Assembly: GCF_001189535.1 (NCBI RefSeq)
Contig: NZ_CP012070.1
Span: forward strand, 2,046,001-2,110,000
Reading direction: 5' to 3'
Length of the DNA: 64,000 nt
Source: Arsenicicoccus sp. oral taxon 190
GTDB lineage: Bacteria > Actinomycetota > Actinomycetes > Actinomycetales > Dermatophilaceae
The translations under genes were made by a program, and so were the position numbers. The notes beneath the pieces are model-generated. The model saw only the letters and a program-made list of their open reading frames with translations. It ran no database searches and was not told the DNA's origin. Of the stretch, positions 1 to 8,982 are shown piece by piece. The number at the start of each line of letters is the position of its first letter. Position 1 is the stretch's first letter.

Positions 1-1311
1 ATGGGCTCGGTGCGGCTGGTGACCAGCGCGACGCTGCCCGCCGGGCTCGCGCTGCTGGACGCGCCCGACATCGACTCCGTCGTCGCGGCCAACCGCGAGC
101 TGTCCCGCCAGCTGCTCAACGCCGCCGACCTGTGGCTCTTCGTCACCACGGCGGCCCGATACGCCGACGCCGTGCCGTGGGAGCTGCTGCGCCAGGCGGG
201 GGACCGCGGCACCTCCGTCGCGATCGTGCTCGACCGGGTGCCCGACGAGGCGATGGGCGAGGTCCGCGACGACCTGACCCGGATGCTGGCCGAGCAGGGC
301 CTGGCCGGCGCCCCGATCTTCGCGGTGCGCGAGGTGCGGCTGAGCGAGGACGGGCTGCTCCCCGAGGACGAGGTCGCGCCGCTGCGCCGCTGGCTGGTCA
401 CCCTCGCCCAGGACGCGGTGGCGCGCCAGACCGTGGTGCGGCGCACCCTGTCCGGAGCCCTGGACTCCCTCGGCGACCGGGTCGGGCAGCTCGTGACGGC
501 CAGCGAGGAGCAGCAGGACGCGGCCCGCGACCTGCGCCGCGCCGCCGAGAGTGCGTATGCCGATGCCGGTGACGGCGTCGAGGCCGGGGTCAGCGACGGC
601 ACCCTGCTCCGCGGGGAGGTGCTGGCCCGGTGGCAGGAGTTCGTCGGGACCGGAGAGTTCCTGCGGACCATCGAGTCCGGCATCGGGCGGCTGCGCGACC
701 GCCTCACCGCGGCCATCAAGGGCACGCCCCAGCCGGCCGAGCAGCTCGGCGAGGTGCTGCAGTCCGGCGTCGCCACCCTGGTGGTGTCGCAGGCCGACCG
801 GGCCGCCTCCGACGTGCGCCGCCAGTGGCGCCACGACCCCGGCGGCGAGGCGCTGCTGGCGCGGCATACGGGCCTGGGCTCCTCCTCGCCGGACCTGCCG
901 GACCGCGTGGACCGGCTCGTGCGGGACTGGCAGGGCGACCTGCTCGACCTGATCCGCAGCCAAGGGCAGGACAAGCGCACCACCGCGCGGGTGCTCGCCT
1001 ACGGCGTCAACGCGCTCGCCGTCGTCCTGATGCTCGTGGTCTTCACCCAGACCGGTGGCCTGACCGGCGCCGAGGGCGGGATCGCCGCCGGCTCCGCGGT
1101 CCTCGCGCAGCGGATCCTCGAGGCGATCTTCGGCGACCAGGCGGTGCGCACCTTGGCCCGCCGCGCCCGCCGCGACCTCATGGACCGGGTGGGTGAGCTG
1201 TATGTCGACGAGGCCGACCGCTACCTGCAGGCCGTGGACGCGGCGTCGGTGCCGCCGGACCAGGCGACCGAGCTGGCCGAGGCGGCGGTCCGAGTGAAGG
1301 CGGCACGATGA
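1..1311 (+). CDS. Dynamin/YfjP-like GTPase, 5' end cut off by the window edge
   Basis: The reading frame is open at base 1, so the protein probably starts upstream; 436 residues are visible. It lacks a P-loop. Near its N-terminus it has LLDAPDID (residues 18-25), which fits the G3 motif of a GTPase whose G1 motif is outside the window, and VLDR further on, which could stand for G4. The middle is long, charged and helical. A hydrophobic stretch at about residues 331-350 and a second at about 358-379 suggest membrane attachment near the C-terminus. The stop overlaps the start of the next gene, also a GTPase of similar layout, so the two are co-translated and may act as a pair at the membrane. 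The cellular role is not known to me; assignment to the dynamin-like/YfjP group is by motif layout only. Confidence 0.72.
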   Translation: MGSVRLVTSATLPAGLALLDAPDIDSVVAANRELSRQLLNAADLWLFVTTAARYADAVPWELLRQAGDRGTSVAIVLDRVPDEAMGEVRDDLTRMLAEQGLAGAPIFAVREVRLSEDGLLPEDEVAPLRRWLVTLAQDAVARQTVVRRTLSGALDSLGDRVGQLVTASEEQQDAARDLRRAAESAYADAGDGVEAGVSDGTLLRGEVLARWQEFVGTGEFLRTIESGIGRLRDRLTAAIKGTPQPAEQLGEVLQSGVATLVVSQADRAASDVRRQWRHDPGGEALLARHTGLGSSSPDLPDRVDRLVRDWQGDLLDLIRSQGQDKRTTARVLAYGVNALAVVLMLVVFTQTGGLTGAEGGIAAGSAVLAQRILEAIFGDQAVRTLARRARRDLMDRVGELYVDEADRYLQAVDAASVPPDQATELAEAAVRVKAAR

Positions 1312-3014
1312 GCACCCTCCTGCGGCGCAAGCACGCCGACCAGCACGCCCTGTCCGCCACCGAGCGCGCCCGGGTCCTCGCCGAGGCCCTGCAGACCGGT
1401 GGCGCCGAGCTGAGCGACGACGCCGTCGCCCACGCCCGCCGCGCCATCAACCAGACCCGCGAGCGCACCGCCCTCGTCGGGGGGCACACCGTGGTCGCCC
1501 TCGCCGGCGCGACCGGGTCGGGCAAGTCGTCCACCTTCAACGCCCTGGTGGGCGAGGACGTCTCGCGGGTCGGGGCGCGTCGCCCCACCACCGCCACCGC
1601 CACGGCGGCCGTCTGGGGCGACGAGCCGGCGACGCCGCTGCTCGACTGGCTCGGCGTCGGCGACCGCCACCAGGTCGGTCGGCAGGTGGCGCAGCAGGCG
1701 GCGCCGCAGGTGGGCGCCGCCGCGACCGAGGAGGGGCTCGCGGGCCCGGGTGCGCTGGACGGCCTGGTGCTGCTCGACCTGCCCGACTTCGACTCCCGCG
1801 CCGAGGCCCACCGGCAGGAGGCCGACCGGGTGCTGCAGCTCGCCGACGTCTTCGTCTGGGTCACCGACCCGCAGAAGTATGCCGACGCCCGGCTGCACGA
1901 CGACTACATCCGGGCGCTCGCCGCGCACGACGCCGAGACGGTCGTCGTGCTCAACCACGCCGACCGCCTCACGCCCGAGGGCGTGGACCAGTGCCTCGCC
2001 GACCTGCACCGGCTGCTCGTGGCCGACGGGCTGCCCGAGCGCACCCAGGTGATCGCCACCTCCGCCCGGACCGGCGCCGGGCTCGACCGGCTGCGGGCGC
2101 GGCTCGCCGAGGCCGTCGCCTCCCGGACCGCCGCCGAGCGTCGCCTCACCGGCGACCTGCGCACCTCCGCGGAAGCGCTGCGTGAGCAGGTCGGGTCCGT
2201 CGACCCGCAGATCCCCGCCGAGCCGGGGGACGAGCTGGTCTCGGCGCTCGGGCGGGCCGCCGGGGTGCCGGTCGTGCTCGAGGCCGTGGAGCGTGACTAC
2301 CGCCGCGAGGCGGCGCAGATGACCGGGTGGCCGTTCACGCGCTGGGGCCACGCGCTGCGCCCCGACCCGCTGAAGCGGCTGCGGCTCAAGGAGGACAACG
2401 ACCTCGGCATCGAGGCCACGGACGTGCGTCGGACCATCGGCCGCTCGTCGCTGCCGCCGCCCACGCCGGCGGCCCGCGCGGCGGTGGACCTCGCGACCCG
2501 GCGGCTCGCCGACGAGTCCTCCCAGGGGCTGCCGACGCCGTGGGCGGAGGCCGTGCAGCGGGCTGCCGCGCCCGAGGACAACGACCTCGTGGACTCCCTG
2601 GACCAGACCGTGCTCGCCGTGCCGCTGCGGGCGCGGCGCCCGATGTGGTGGTCGGTCTTCAACGCGCTGCAGTGGCTGCTCGCCATCACGGCGGTGGCCG
2701 GCCTGGTGTGGCTGCTGGTGCTGATGGGCCTCGGCTGGGCTCAGCTGCCCGTCCCGGACTCGCCCCGCCTCGGCATCCTGCCCTACCCGCTGATCATGCT
2801 GGTGGGAGGCGTCCTGCTGGGGCTGCTGCTGGCTGCCCTCGGGCGGCCGATCGCCCGAGCCGGCGCCCGGCGGCGGCGTGACGGGATCGGCCGACGGTTC
2901 CACGCCGCGATCTACGACGTGGCGCAGGAGCGACTCGTCGCCGAGGTGCGTGACGTGCTCGAGCGGCACGCCCGCACCCGGCAGCTGCTGGACCAGGCAC
3001 GCGTCGCGCCCTGA
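1308..3014 (+). CDS. YfjP-family membrane-associated GTPase
   Basis: A 568-residue protein with a full set of GTPase motifs: GATGSGKS (residues 67-74, P-loop), RRPTTA with a candidate G2 threonine (91-96), DLPD (157-160, a G3 variant of DxxG) and NHAD (216-219, G4 in place of NKxD). A TSA motif of the G5 type follows near residue 250. Two hydrophobic segments at about 450-475 and 492-512 precede a short basic tail, so the GTPase domain is probably cytoplasmic and anchored by a C-terminal hairpin. The ATG overlaps the stop of the upstream GTPase by 4 nt. Tandem GTPases with weak G3/G4 motifs and C-terminal membrane segments resemble bacterial dynamin-like pairs, which would suggest membrane remodelling, but no function can be read from the sequence. 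Confidence 0.8.
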   Translation: MSTLLRRKHADQHALSATERARVLAEALQTGGAELSDDAVAHARRAINQTRERTALVGGHTVVALAGATGSGKSSTFNALVGEDVSRVGARRPTTATATAAVWGDEPATPLLDWLGVGDRHQVGRQVAQQAAPQVGAAATEEGLAGPGALDGLVLLDLPDFDSRAEAHRQEADRVLQLADVFVWVTDPQKYADARLHDDYIRALAAHDAETVVVLNHADRLTPEGVDQCLADLHRLLVADGLPERTQVIATSARTGAGLDRLRARLAEAVASRTAAERRLTGDLRTSAEALREQVGSVDPQIPAEPGDELVSALGRAAGVPVVLEAVERDYRREAAQMTGWPFTRWGHALRPDPLKRLRLKEDNDLGIEATDVRRTIGRSSLPPPTPAARAAVDLATRRLADESSQGLPTPWAEAVQRAAAPEDNDLVDSLDQTVLAVPLRARRPMWWSVFNALQWLLAITAVAGLVWLLVLMGLGWAQLPVPDSPRLGILPYPLIMLVGGVLLGLLLAALGRPIARAGARRRRDGIGRRFHAAIYDVAQERLVAEVRDVLERHARTRQLLDQARVAP

Positions 3015-3096
3015 CCCCCGGCCATGTCTGGATCGTTCCGGTCCGGGACCTCCCTGCACCTCGCCGGAGCAACGCGTCGGTGACAGCGTGGCTGAC

Positions 3097-3645
3097 ATGA
3101 CCACTGCACTCGTCGTCATCGACGTCCAGGAGTCCTTCCGCCGCCAGGCGTCCTGGGCCGACATCTCCGCACCCGACATCGTGGAGCGGACCAACCGGCT
3201 GGTCGACGCCGCGCACGCGGCAGGGGACCTGGTCGTGTGGGTGCTGCACGAGTCGCCGGGCTCCGGCGGACCCTTCGACCCCGTCAACGGGCTGGTCCGG
3301 CTGCAGCCCGACCTTCGAGCACGCCAGGGCGACCTGACCGTGGTCAAGACCAGCCACAACGCGTTCACCACGACCAACCTCACGCAGCACCTGACCCGCC
3401 ACGACACACGCCGGCTGCGGATCAGCGGGATCCGCGTCGAGCAGTGCGTCGAGACCACGGCCCGCCTCGGCTCAGACATGGGCTACGACGTGGAGGTGGT
3501 CATTGATGCCTGCGGCACGCACCCTCTCGCACTGGCCGATGGCTCCGGCGTGCTGACGGTCGAGCAGGTCACCGAACGCACCGCAGCGGCCCTGGCGGGG
3601 CGATTCGCGACGATCACCACGGTTGAGCAGGTCGTGGGAGGGTGA
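3097..3645 (+). CDS. Isochorismatase-like cysteine hydrolase
   Basis: A 182-residue protein of the isochorismatase/nicotinamidase fold. The catalytic triad of the family is visible as Asp9 (VIDVQ), Lys84 (VVKTSHN) and Cys117 (VEQCVETT). The substrate cannot be told; relatives hydrolyse isochorismate, nicotinamide, N-carbamoyl compounds or similar amides. ATG at 3097 is preferred because the conserved core begins right after it; an in-frame GTG lies 9 bases upstream. The 3' end is followed within a few bases by the start of a GlxA-type regulator, and this pairing of a cysteine hydrolase with a DJ-1/AraC regulator is common in actinobacteria, which suggests that the regulator controls or senses the same metabolite. 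Confidence 0.85.
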   Translation: MTTALVVIDVQESFRRQASWADISAPDIVERTNRLVDAAHAAGDLVVWVLHESPGSGGPFDPVNGLVRLQPDLRARQGDLTVVKTSHNAFTTTNLTQHLTRHDTRRLRISGIRVEQCVETTARLGSDMGYDVEVVIDACGTHPLALADGSGVLTVEQVTERTAAALAGRFATITTVEQVVGG

Positions 3646-3649
3646 GCGG

Positions 3650-4588
3650 GTGACCACCCGCCGGGCCGCTCGCCGTGTCCTGATCGTGCTGCCCGAGAGG
3701 GCACACGTGATGGACGTCGCCGGCCCGGCGCAGGTCTTCACCAACGCCGCCGAGATCACCGACAGCTCCTACGACATCAGCTACGTCGCCGCGGCACCGC
3801 TCACCACGGCGCACCAAGGGCTGGGACTGGTCGCCCCGACCCGGTGGCCGGAGCTCCAGCCCGGCGACCTGGTGCTCGTGCCGGGTTGGAAGACCGAGAA
3901 CTCCGAGAACTCCGTGGAGCACCCCGTGGGTGGCCTCGACGGCGCTCTGCTCGAGCGCATCCGCGCCCACTGGGAGCGAGGCGGCCAGATCGCCAGCATC
4001 TGCGCCGGGGCCCTGGCCCTGGCCGAGGCCGGCATCCTGCGCGAGCAGGCCGCGACGACCCACCACGACCTCGTCAGCACCCTGGCCCAGTGCCCGGGTG
4101 TCACCGTGGCCCAGGACGTCCTGTTCACCTGTGCCGAACGCCTCCACACCTCGGCCGGCATCGCCAGCGGCATCGACCTCTGCCTCCACCTGGTCGCTCA
4201 CGACCACGGCCCGGCCCTCGCCGCCCGTGTCGCGCGCACCCTGGTCGTCCCCGCATGGCGCAGCGGCAACGCCACCCAGGCCTCGGTGCTGCTCGTCCAC
4301 CGCGACCACATGGACGACCTCGTCCACCGCGCCCAGGACATCCTCGACGACCCGACCGGACGACCCCTGTCCTTGGCGCAGCTCGCCGGTCGGCTCGAGG
4401 TCAGCGGACGCACCCTGACCCGTCACTTCACCCGCGCCACGGGACTCACGCCACAGGCCTACGCCACCGCCGTCAGGCGCGAGCACGCCGCGCTGCTGCA
4501 TGGACAGGGCTGGACGTGGGACGCGGCAGCTCGCGCCGTGGGGTACGCAGATGCCCGGTCCCTGCGAAGCCGGCGCGTCCACCCCTGA
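3650..4588 (+). CDS. GlxA-family transcriptional regulator (DJ-1/PfpI plus AraC domains)
   Basis: A 312-residue protein. Residues about 9-170 form a DJ-1/PfpI-like domain with the nucleophile-elbow type sequence SICAGALAL; residues about 215-312 form an AraC-type double helix-turn-helix. GTG at 3650 is chosen because a strong ribosome-binding site (GGGAGG, 3637-3642) sits 7 bases before it; an ATG at 3623 lies inside the upstream hydrolase gene. The C-terminus is short after ADARSLR, but that is near the usual end of this family. Probably co-transcribed with the upstream hydrolase gene. The effector is unknown. Confidence 0.85.
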   Translation: MTTRRAARRVLIVLPERAHVMDVAGPAQVFTNAAEITDSSYDISYVAAAPLTTAHQGLGLVAPTRWPELQPGDLVLVPGWKTENSENSVEHPVGGLDGALLERIRAHWERGGQIASICAGALALAEAGILREQAATTHHDLVSTLAQCPGVTVAQDVLFTCAERLHTSAGIASGIDLCLHLVAHDHGPALAARVARTLVVPAWRSGNATQASVLLVHRDHMDDLVHRAQDILDDPTGRPLSLAQLAGRLEVSGRTLTRHFTRATGLTPQAYATAVRREHAALLHGQGWTWDAAARAVGYADARSLRSRRVHP

Positions 4589-4637
4589 GCGGCCGATCGA
4601 CACAGGACCGGTCCTGGCCGCCTGCGCGTGACGGGGA

Positions 4638-4753
4638 GCGTCCACAGAGGCCGGTGAGCGCTCGACCACCGTGCCCGGGCCGCACCGCCCACCAACCGGC
4701 TCGTTGTCCACAGGCCGGTGGGGCGGACGCGGATTTCCGCGACGCTGTCCACA
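4638..4753 (+). promoter_or_regulatory. Three DnaA-box-like 9-mers in the ssb leader
   Basis: Three same-strand 9-mers end in TCCACA: GCGTCCACA (4638-4646), TTGTCCACA (4704-4712) and CTGTCCACA (4745-4753). The middle one matches the form of DnaA box typical for high-G+C actinobacteria. They fill the 257-bp gap before ssb, the first replication gene downstream. No other gene is visible in this gap. DnaA binding is inference. Confidence 0.45.
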
Positions 4754-4845
4754 GCCGGGCAACACCCCCTGGGCCGGCTGCGCCGGAGCCCGCAGGCTGG
4801 GGACCACGAGGCCCGGACGGGGCCGTGGACCCAGGAGGACCAGTC

Positions 4846-5412
4846 ATGCACGAGACCATCGTCACCATCACCGGCAACCTTGTCGCCGACCCCGAGCTGC
4901 GGATCACGTCCAAGGGGGAGGGCTTCGCCACCTTCCGGCTCGCGTGCACCGAGCGGCGCCGCGACGCCAACGGCGTCTGGACGGACGGGCACACCAACTT
5001 CGTGCGCGTGACGACCTTCCGGTCCCTCGCGCAGAACGTCATGGGCACGCTCAAGCGCGGCAACCGGTGCATCGTCCAGGGGCGGCTGCGCGTCGCCGAC
5101 TGGGAGTCGGGCGAGCGCCGCGGCACCAGCGTCGAGATCGACGCCCACGCGGTGGGCCCGGACCTGACCTTCGCCTACGCCGACGTGACCCGGGGCACCT
5201 GGTCGGCGGTGCCGGACCGGCTGACGGACACCGCCGTGCAGCAGGTCCACGCCCAGGACGCCGGCCTGCCGGAGCCCGACGAGGCGCCCTTCGCCGACGT
5301 CGAGGACCGGGCTGCCGACTTCGACGGGGAGCCGGAGGGGTCGGAGCAGTCGCAGGAGCCGCAGGGGACCGACTACGCCGACAGCGAGAGCCGCGTGTCG
5401 GCCTACGCGTAG
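4846..5412 (+). CDS. ssb: Single-stranded DNA-binding protein
   Basis: A 188-residue protein with an N-terminal OB-fold (about residues 1-110): it opens with TITGNLVADPELR and has FRLACTERR, typical of bacterial SSB. The C-terminal third is acidic and low in complexity, but it ends in SRVSAYA and lacks the DDDxPF tip that recruits partner proteins in the main replicative SSB. The gene is also not next to rpsF/rpsR, so it is more likely a second, specialised SSB than the essential one. ATG at 4846 follows a good ribosome-binding site (AGGAGG at 4833-4838). The leader carries DnaA-box-like sites. Confidence 0.9.
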   Translation: MHETIVTITGNLVADPELRITSKGEGFATFRLACTERRRDANGVWTDGHTNFVRVTTFRSLAQNVMGTLKRGNRCIVQGRLRVADWESGERRGTSVEIDAHAVGPDLTFAYADVTRGTWSAVPDRLTDTAVQQVHAQDAGLPEPDEAPFADVEDRAADFDGEPEGSEQSQEPQGTDYADSESRVSAYA

Positions 5413-5510
5413 CGGACGAGGCGGCGGCGTCGTCGCGGCGGTGTCGAGTCGGTGTCGCGCCGGCGTCGCGGATTGGGTGGCTCCCCCGGCCGCCGGATAG
5501 CCTGAGCAGC

Positions 5511-7193
<1,683 letters not shown>

Positions 7194-7205
7194 CGGTGGG
7201 CCGCG

Positions 7206-7241
7206 CGAGCGCCCGCTGCCCCACGGGGCGGTGGGCGCTCG
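7206..7241. terminator. Hairpin between convergent ettA and tesB
   Basis: CGAGCGCCC (7206-7214) pairs with GGGCGCTCG (7233-7241), a perfect 9-bp stem, with CCCC/GGGG pairing possible inside the loop. It lies between two genes that point at each other, so it could stop transcription from both sides. No T-run follows, as is usual in this kind of genome. Confidence 0.6.
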
Positions 7242-7289
7242 GCATACGGGGAGGGTGCTCGACGGCAGGACGGGCCGAGCCGCCGTGGC

Positions 7290-8249
7290 TCAGCCCTTGA
7301 GGCGGACCATGCCCTCCTGGGCGACGGTCGCCGCGAGCACGCCGTCGCGCGTGAACATCCGGCCCATCCCGAGGCCGCGGCCGCCCTGCGCGCTGGGGGA
7401 GTACTGCGTGTAGAGCATCCACTCGTCGACCCGCGCCGGCCGGTGGAACCACATGGCATGGTCCAGGCTGGCCGCGCGCAGCCGCGAGTCGATCCACGCG
7501 ACGCCGTGGGCCCGGATCACGGGCTCCAGCAGCGCGTAGTCGCTGGCGTAGGCCATCACCGCGGCGTGCACCAGCGGGTCGTCGGGCAGGGTGCCCACCG
7601 CCCGAAGCCACAGCTCCTGGCGCACCTCGCGCTGCTCGGCCGGCTGCGACCACAGGTCGTCGCGGACGTGCCGCAGGTCGATGGGTCGGCCGTAGGCGAG
7701 GTGCTTCGCGGCGGGATGGTCCACGTGGCCGTACTTCTCGGCGACGCTGGCGAGCGTCTCGGGCGCAGGCACCTGCGGCATACGGTCCTGGTGCTCCAGC
7801 CCCCCGGCCGGCTCCTGGAAGGACGCCGTCATCGACAGGATGACGTCGCCGTCCTGCATCGCGTGGACCCGCCGCGTGGAGAAGGACCGGCCGTCGCGCA
7901 TCCGCTCGACCGAGAACCTGATCGGCTTGCGCACGTCCCCGGGCCGCACGAAGTAGCCGTGCAGCGAGTGGATCGGGCGCGCGGGCGCCCCGTCCGGCGG
8001 GGTGACGGTGCGGCCCGCCGCGATGATGGTCTGCGCCAGCACCTGCCCCCCGAAGACGCGACCGTGCGGCTGCCACTGGCTGCCGCCCTCGAAGATCTCG
8101 CGGTCGGGGTCGCCGAGGATCTGCTCGGTCAGGAAGGACTCCGGCCCGGCGTCCTTGCGGGCGCTCACGGTCATGCGCGCGGTCCCGAGGTGGCGCAGGT
8201 CGAGGATGTCGAGCAGCTCGGCGAACGGGTCCTGGGGTGTCTGGGTCAC
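7290..8249 (-). CDS. tesB: Acyl-CoA thioesterase II
   Basis: A 319-residue double-hotdog thioesterase that hydrolyses acyl-CoA to free fatty acid and CoA. The N-terminal half has GRVFGGQVLAQTI and IHSLHGYFVRPGD, characteristic of TesB; the C-terminal half has SLDHAMWFHRP and MGRMFTRDGVLAATVAQEG, the second hotdog. Length fits the family (about 285-320). It is transcribed alone and divergently from the secreted-protein gene at 8396. Confidence 0.92.
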   Translation of the reverse strand: MTQTPQDPFAELLDILDLRHLGTARMTVSARKDAGPESFLTEQILGDPDREIFEGGSQWQPHGRVFGGQVLAQTIIAAGRTVTPPDGAPARPIHSLHGYFVRPGDVRKPIRFSVERMRDGRSFSTRRVHAMQDGDVILSMTASFQEPAGGLEHQDRMPQVPAPETLASVAEKYGHVDHPAAKHLAYGRPIDLRHVRDDLWSQPAEQREVRQELWLRAVGTLPDDPLVHAAVMAYASDYALLEPVIRAHGVAWIDSRLRAASLDHAMWFHRPARVDEWMLYTQYSPSAQGGRGLGMGRMFTRDGVLAATVAQEGMVRLKG

Positions 8250-8257
8250 GCCTCGAA

Positions 8258-8300
8258 GACTAGTCCCTCAGGGCCGACCGGATGACTTGGGTGACTAGTC
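8258..8300. promoter_or_regulatory. Pair of GACTAGTC palindromes in a divergent promoter region
   Basis: The perfect palindrome GACTAGTC occurs at 8258-8265 and again at 8293-8300, with centres 35 bp apart, in the 146-bp gap between divergently transcribed tesB and the secreted-protein gene. TAG-containing 8-mers are rare in this sequence, so two copies here suggest a regulator site. The regulator is unknown. Confidence 0.35.
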
Positions 8301-8395
8301 GGCGCCGTCGCCGCAGACGCCGCGCCCACCCCGGGGCCAGAGTGACCGCGTCGGCTGCTCGCCGACCCGACATCGTTGTCACACAAGGGGATTCC

Positions 8396-8905
8396 ATGCC
8401 AGCACTCGCTCGCGGCCTCACTGCTGCCGCCGTCGCCGCGGCCGCCGTCGGGGGCGTCTCCCTCGCCTCTCTGCCCACGGCCGGCGCGGCCACGAGCTGC
8501 CGGGTGGCCTGGGGCTCGCAGGAGAAGGCCATCAACCTGTCCAGCCCCGTCACCGGCACCCCGGCCACCGCGCTGCGCACGGGCCACCACGCGTGCTACG
8601 ACCGCGTGGTCTTCGAGCTCAACGGCCGCACCGGCGCCACCATCGCCGGCTACGTCGGCACGGCGAAGAGCCCGCAGGTCATCGCCGTCGGGTCGCGCAC
8701 CCGCCTGGTGCCCGTCGGCGTCAAGCCCGGCCAGGCCCTCCCGACGAGCTTCACGACCGTCCGCGGCGTCGTCTACGCCGGCAAGGTCGACGGCCTGGAC
8801 GCCGTCGGCATCGTGACCCGGGCGCGGCTGCCCTACCGGATCTTCGTCGTCAAGGGCCCGGGCAGCCACAACCGCATCGTCGTGGACGTCGCCCACCGCT
8901 GGTGA
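8396..8905 (+). CDS. Secreted AMIN-like domain protein
   Basis: A 169-residue protein. Residues 1 to about 32 form a Sec signal peptide: a short basic start, an alanine/valine-rich core and a TAGAA-type cleavage region with no lipobox cysteine. The mature part has CYDRVVFELNG and ends in NRIVVDVAHRW, the pattern of actinobacterial AMIN-like (lipo)proteins, which are exported and thought to bind the cell wall. The two cysteines at the start of the mature part may form a disulfide. ATG at 8396 follows an AAGGGG ribosome-binding site. Function unknown. Confidence 0.72.
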   Translation: MPALARGLTAAAVAAAAVGGVSLASLPTAGAATSCRVAWGSQEKAINLSSPVTGTPATALRTGHHACYDRVVFELNGRTGATIAGYVGTAKSPQVIAVGSRTRLVPVGVKPGQALPTSFTTVRGVVYAGKVDGLDAVGIVTRARLPYRIFVVKGPGSHNRIVVDVAHRW

Positions 8906-8924
8906 CCGCACCTGACCGACCGCC

Positions 8925-8962
8925 GCGGCCGCCTCCCGGGACCTCACCCGGGTGGCGGCCGC
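8925..8962. terminator. Strong hairpin between convergent genes
   Basis: GCGGCCGCC-T-CCCGGG (8925-8940) pairs with CCCGGG-T-GGCGGCCGC (8947-8962), 15 base pairs with one T/T mismatch and a 6-base loop. It separates the secreted-protein gene from the recQ-like gene, which point at each other. Confidence 0.7.
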
Positions 8963-8982
8963 AGCCGTATGCCGCGCCGCGG

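Noticed and set aside
1221..3479. A 752-residue open frame on the minus strand opposite the GTPase gene
   Set aside because: Composition is Pro/Arg/Gly-rich low complexity with no motifs, and the plus strand has clear GTPase motifs; a high-G+C shadow.
4540..4588. Possible frameshift at the end of the GlxA-type regulator
   Set aside because: The last recognisable helix (ADARSLR) is close to the normal family end and no other frame continues the domain.
4638..4753. DnaA-box cluster considered as the chromosomal origin
   Set aside because: No dnaA, dnaN, recF, rnpA or rpmH nearby, few boxes, and no A+T-rich unwinding region.
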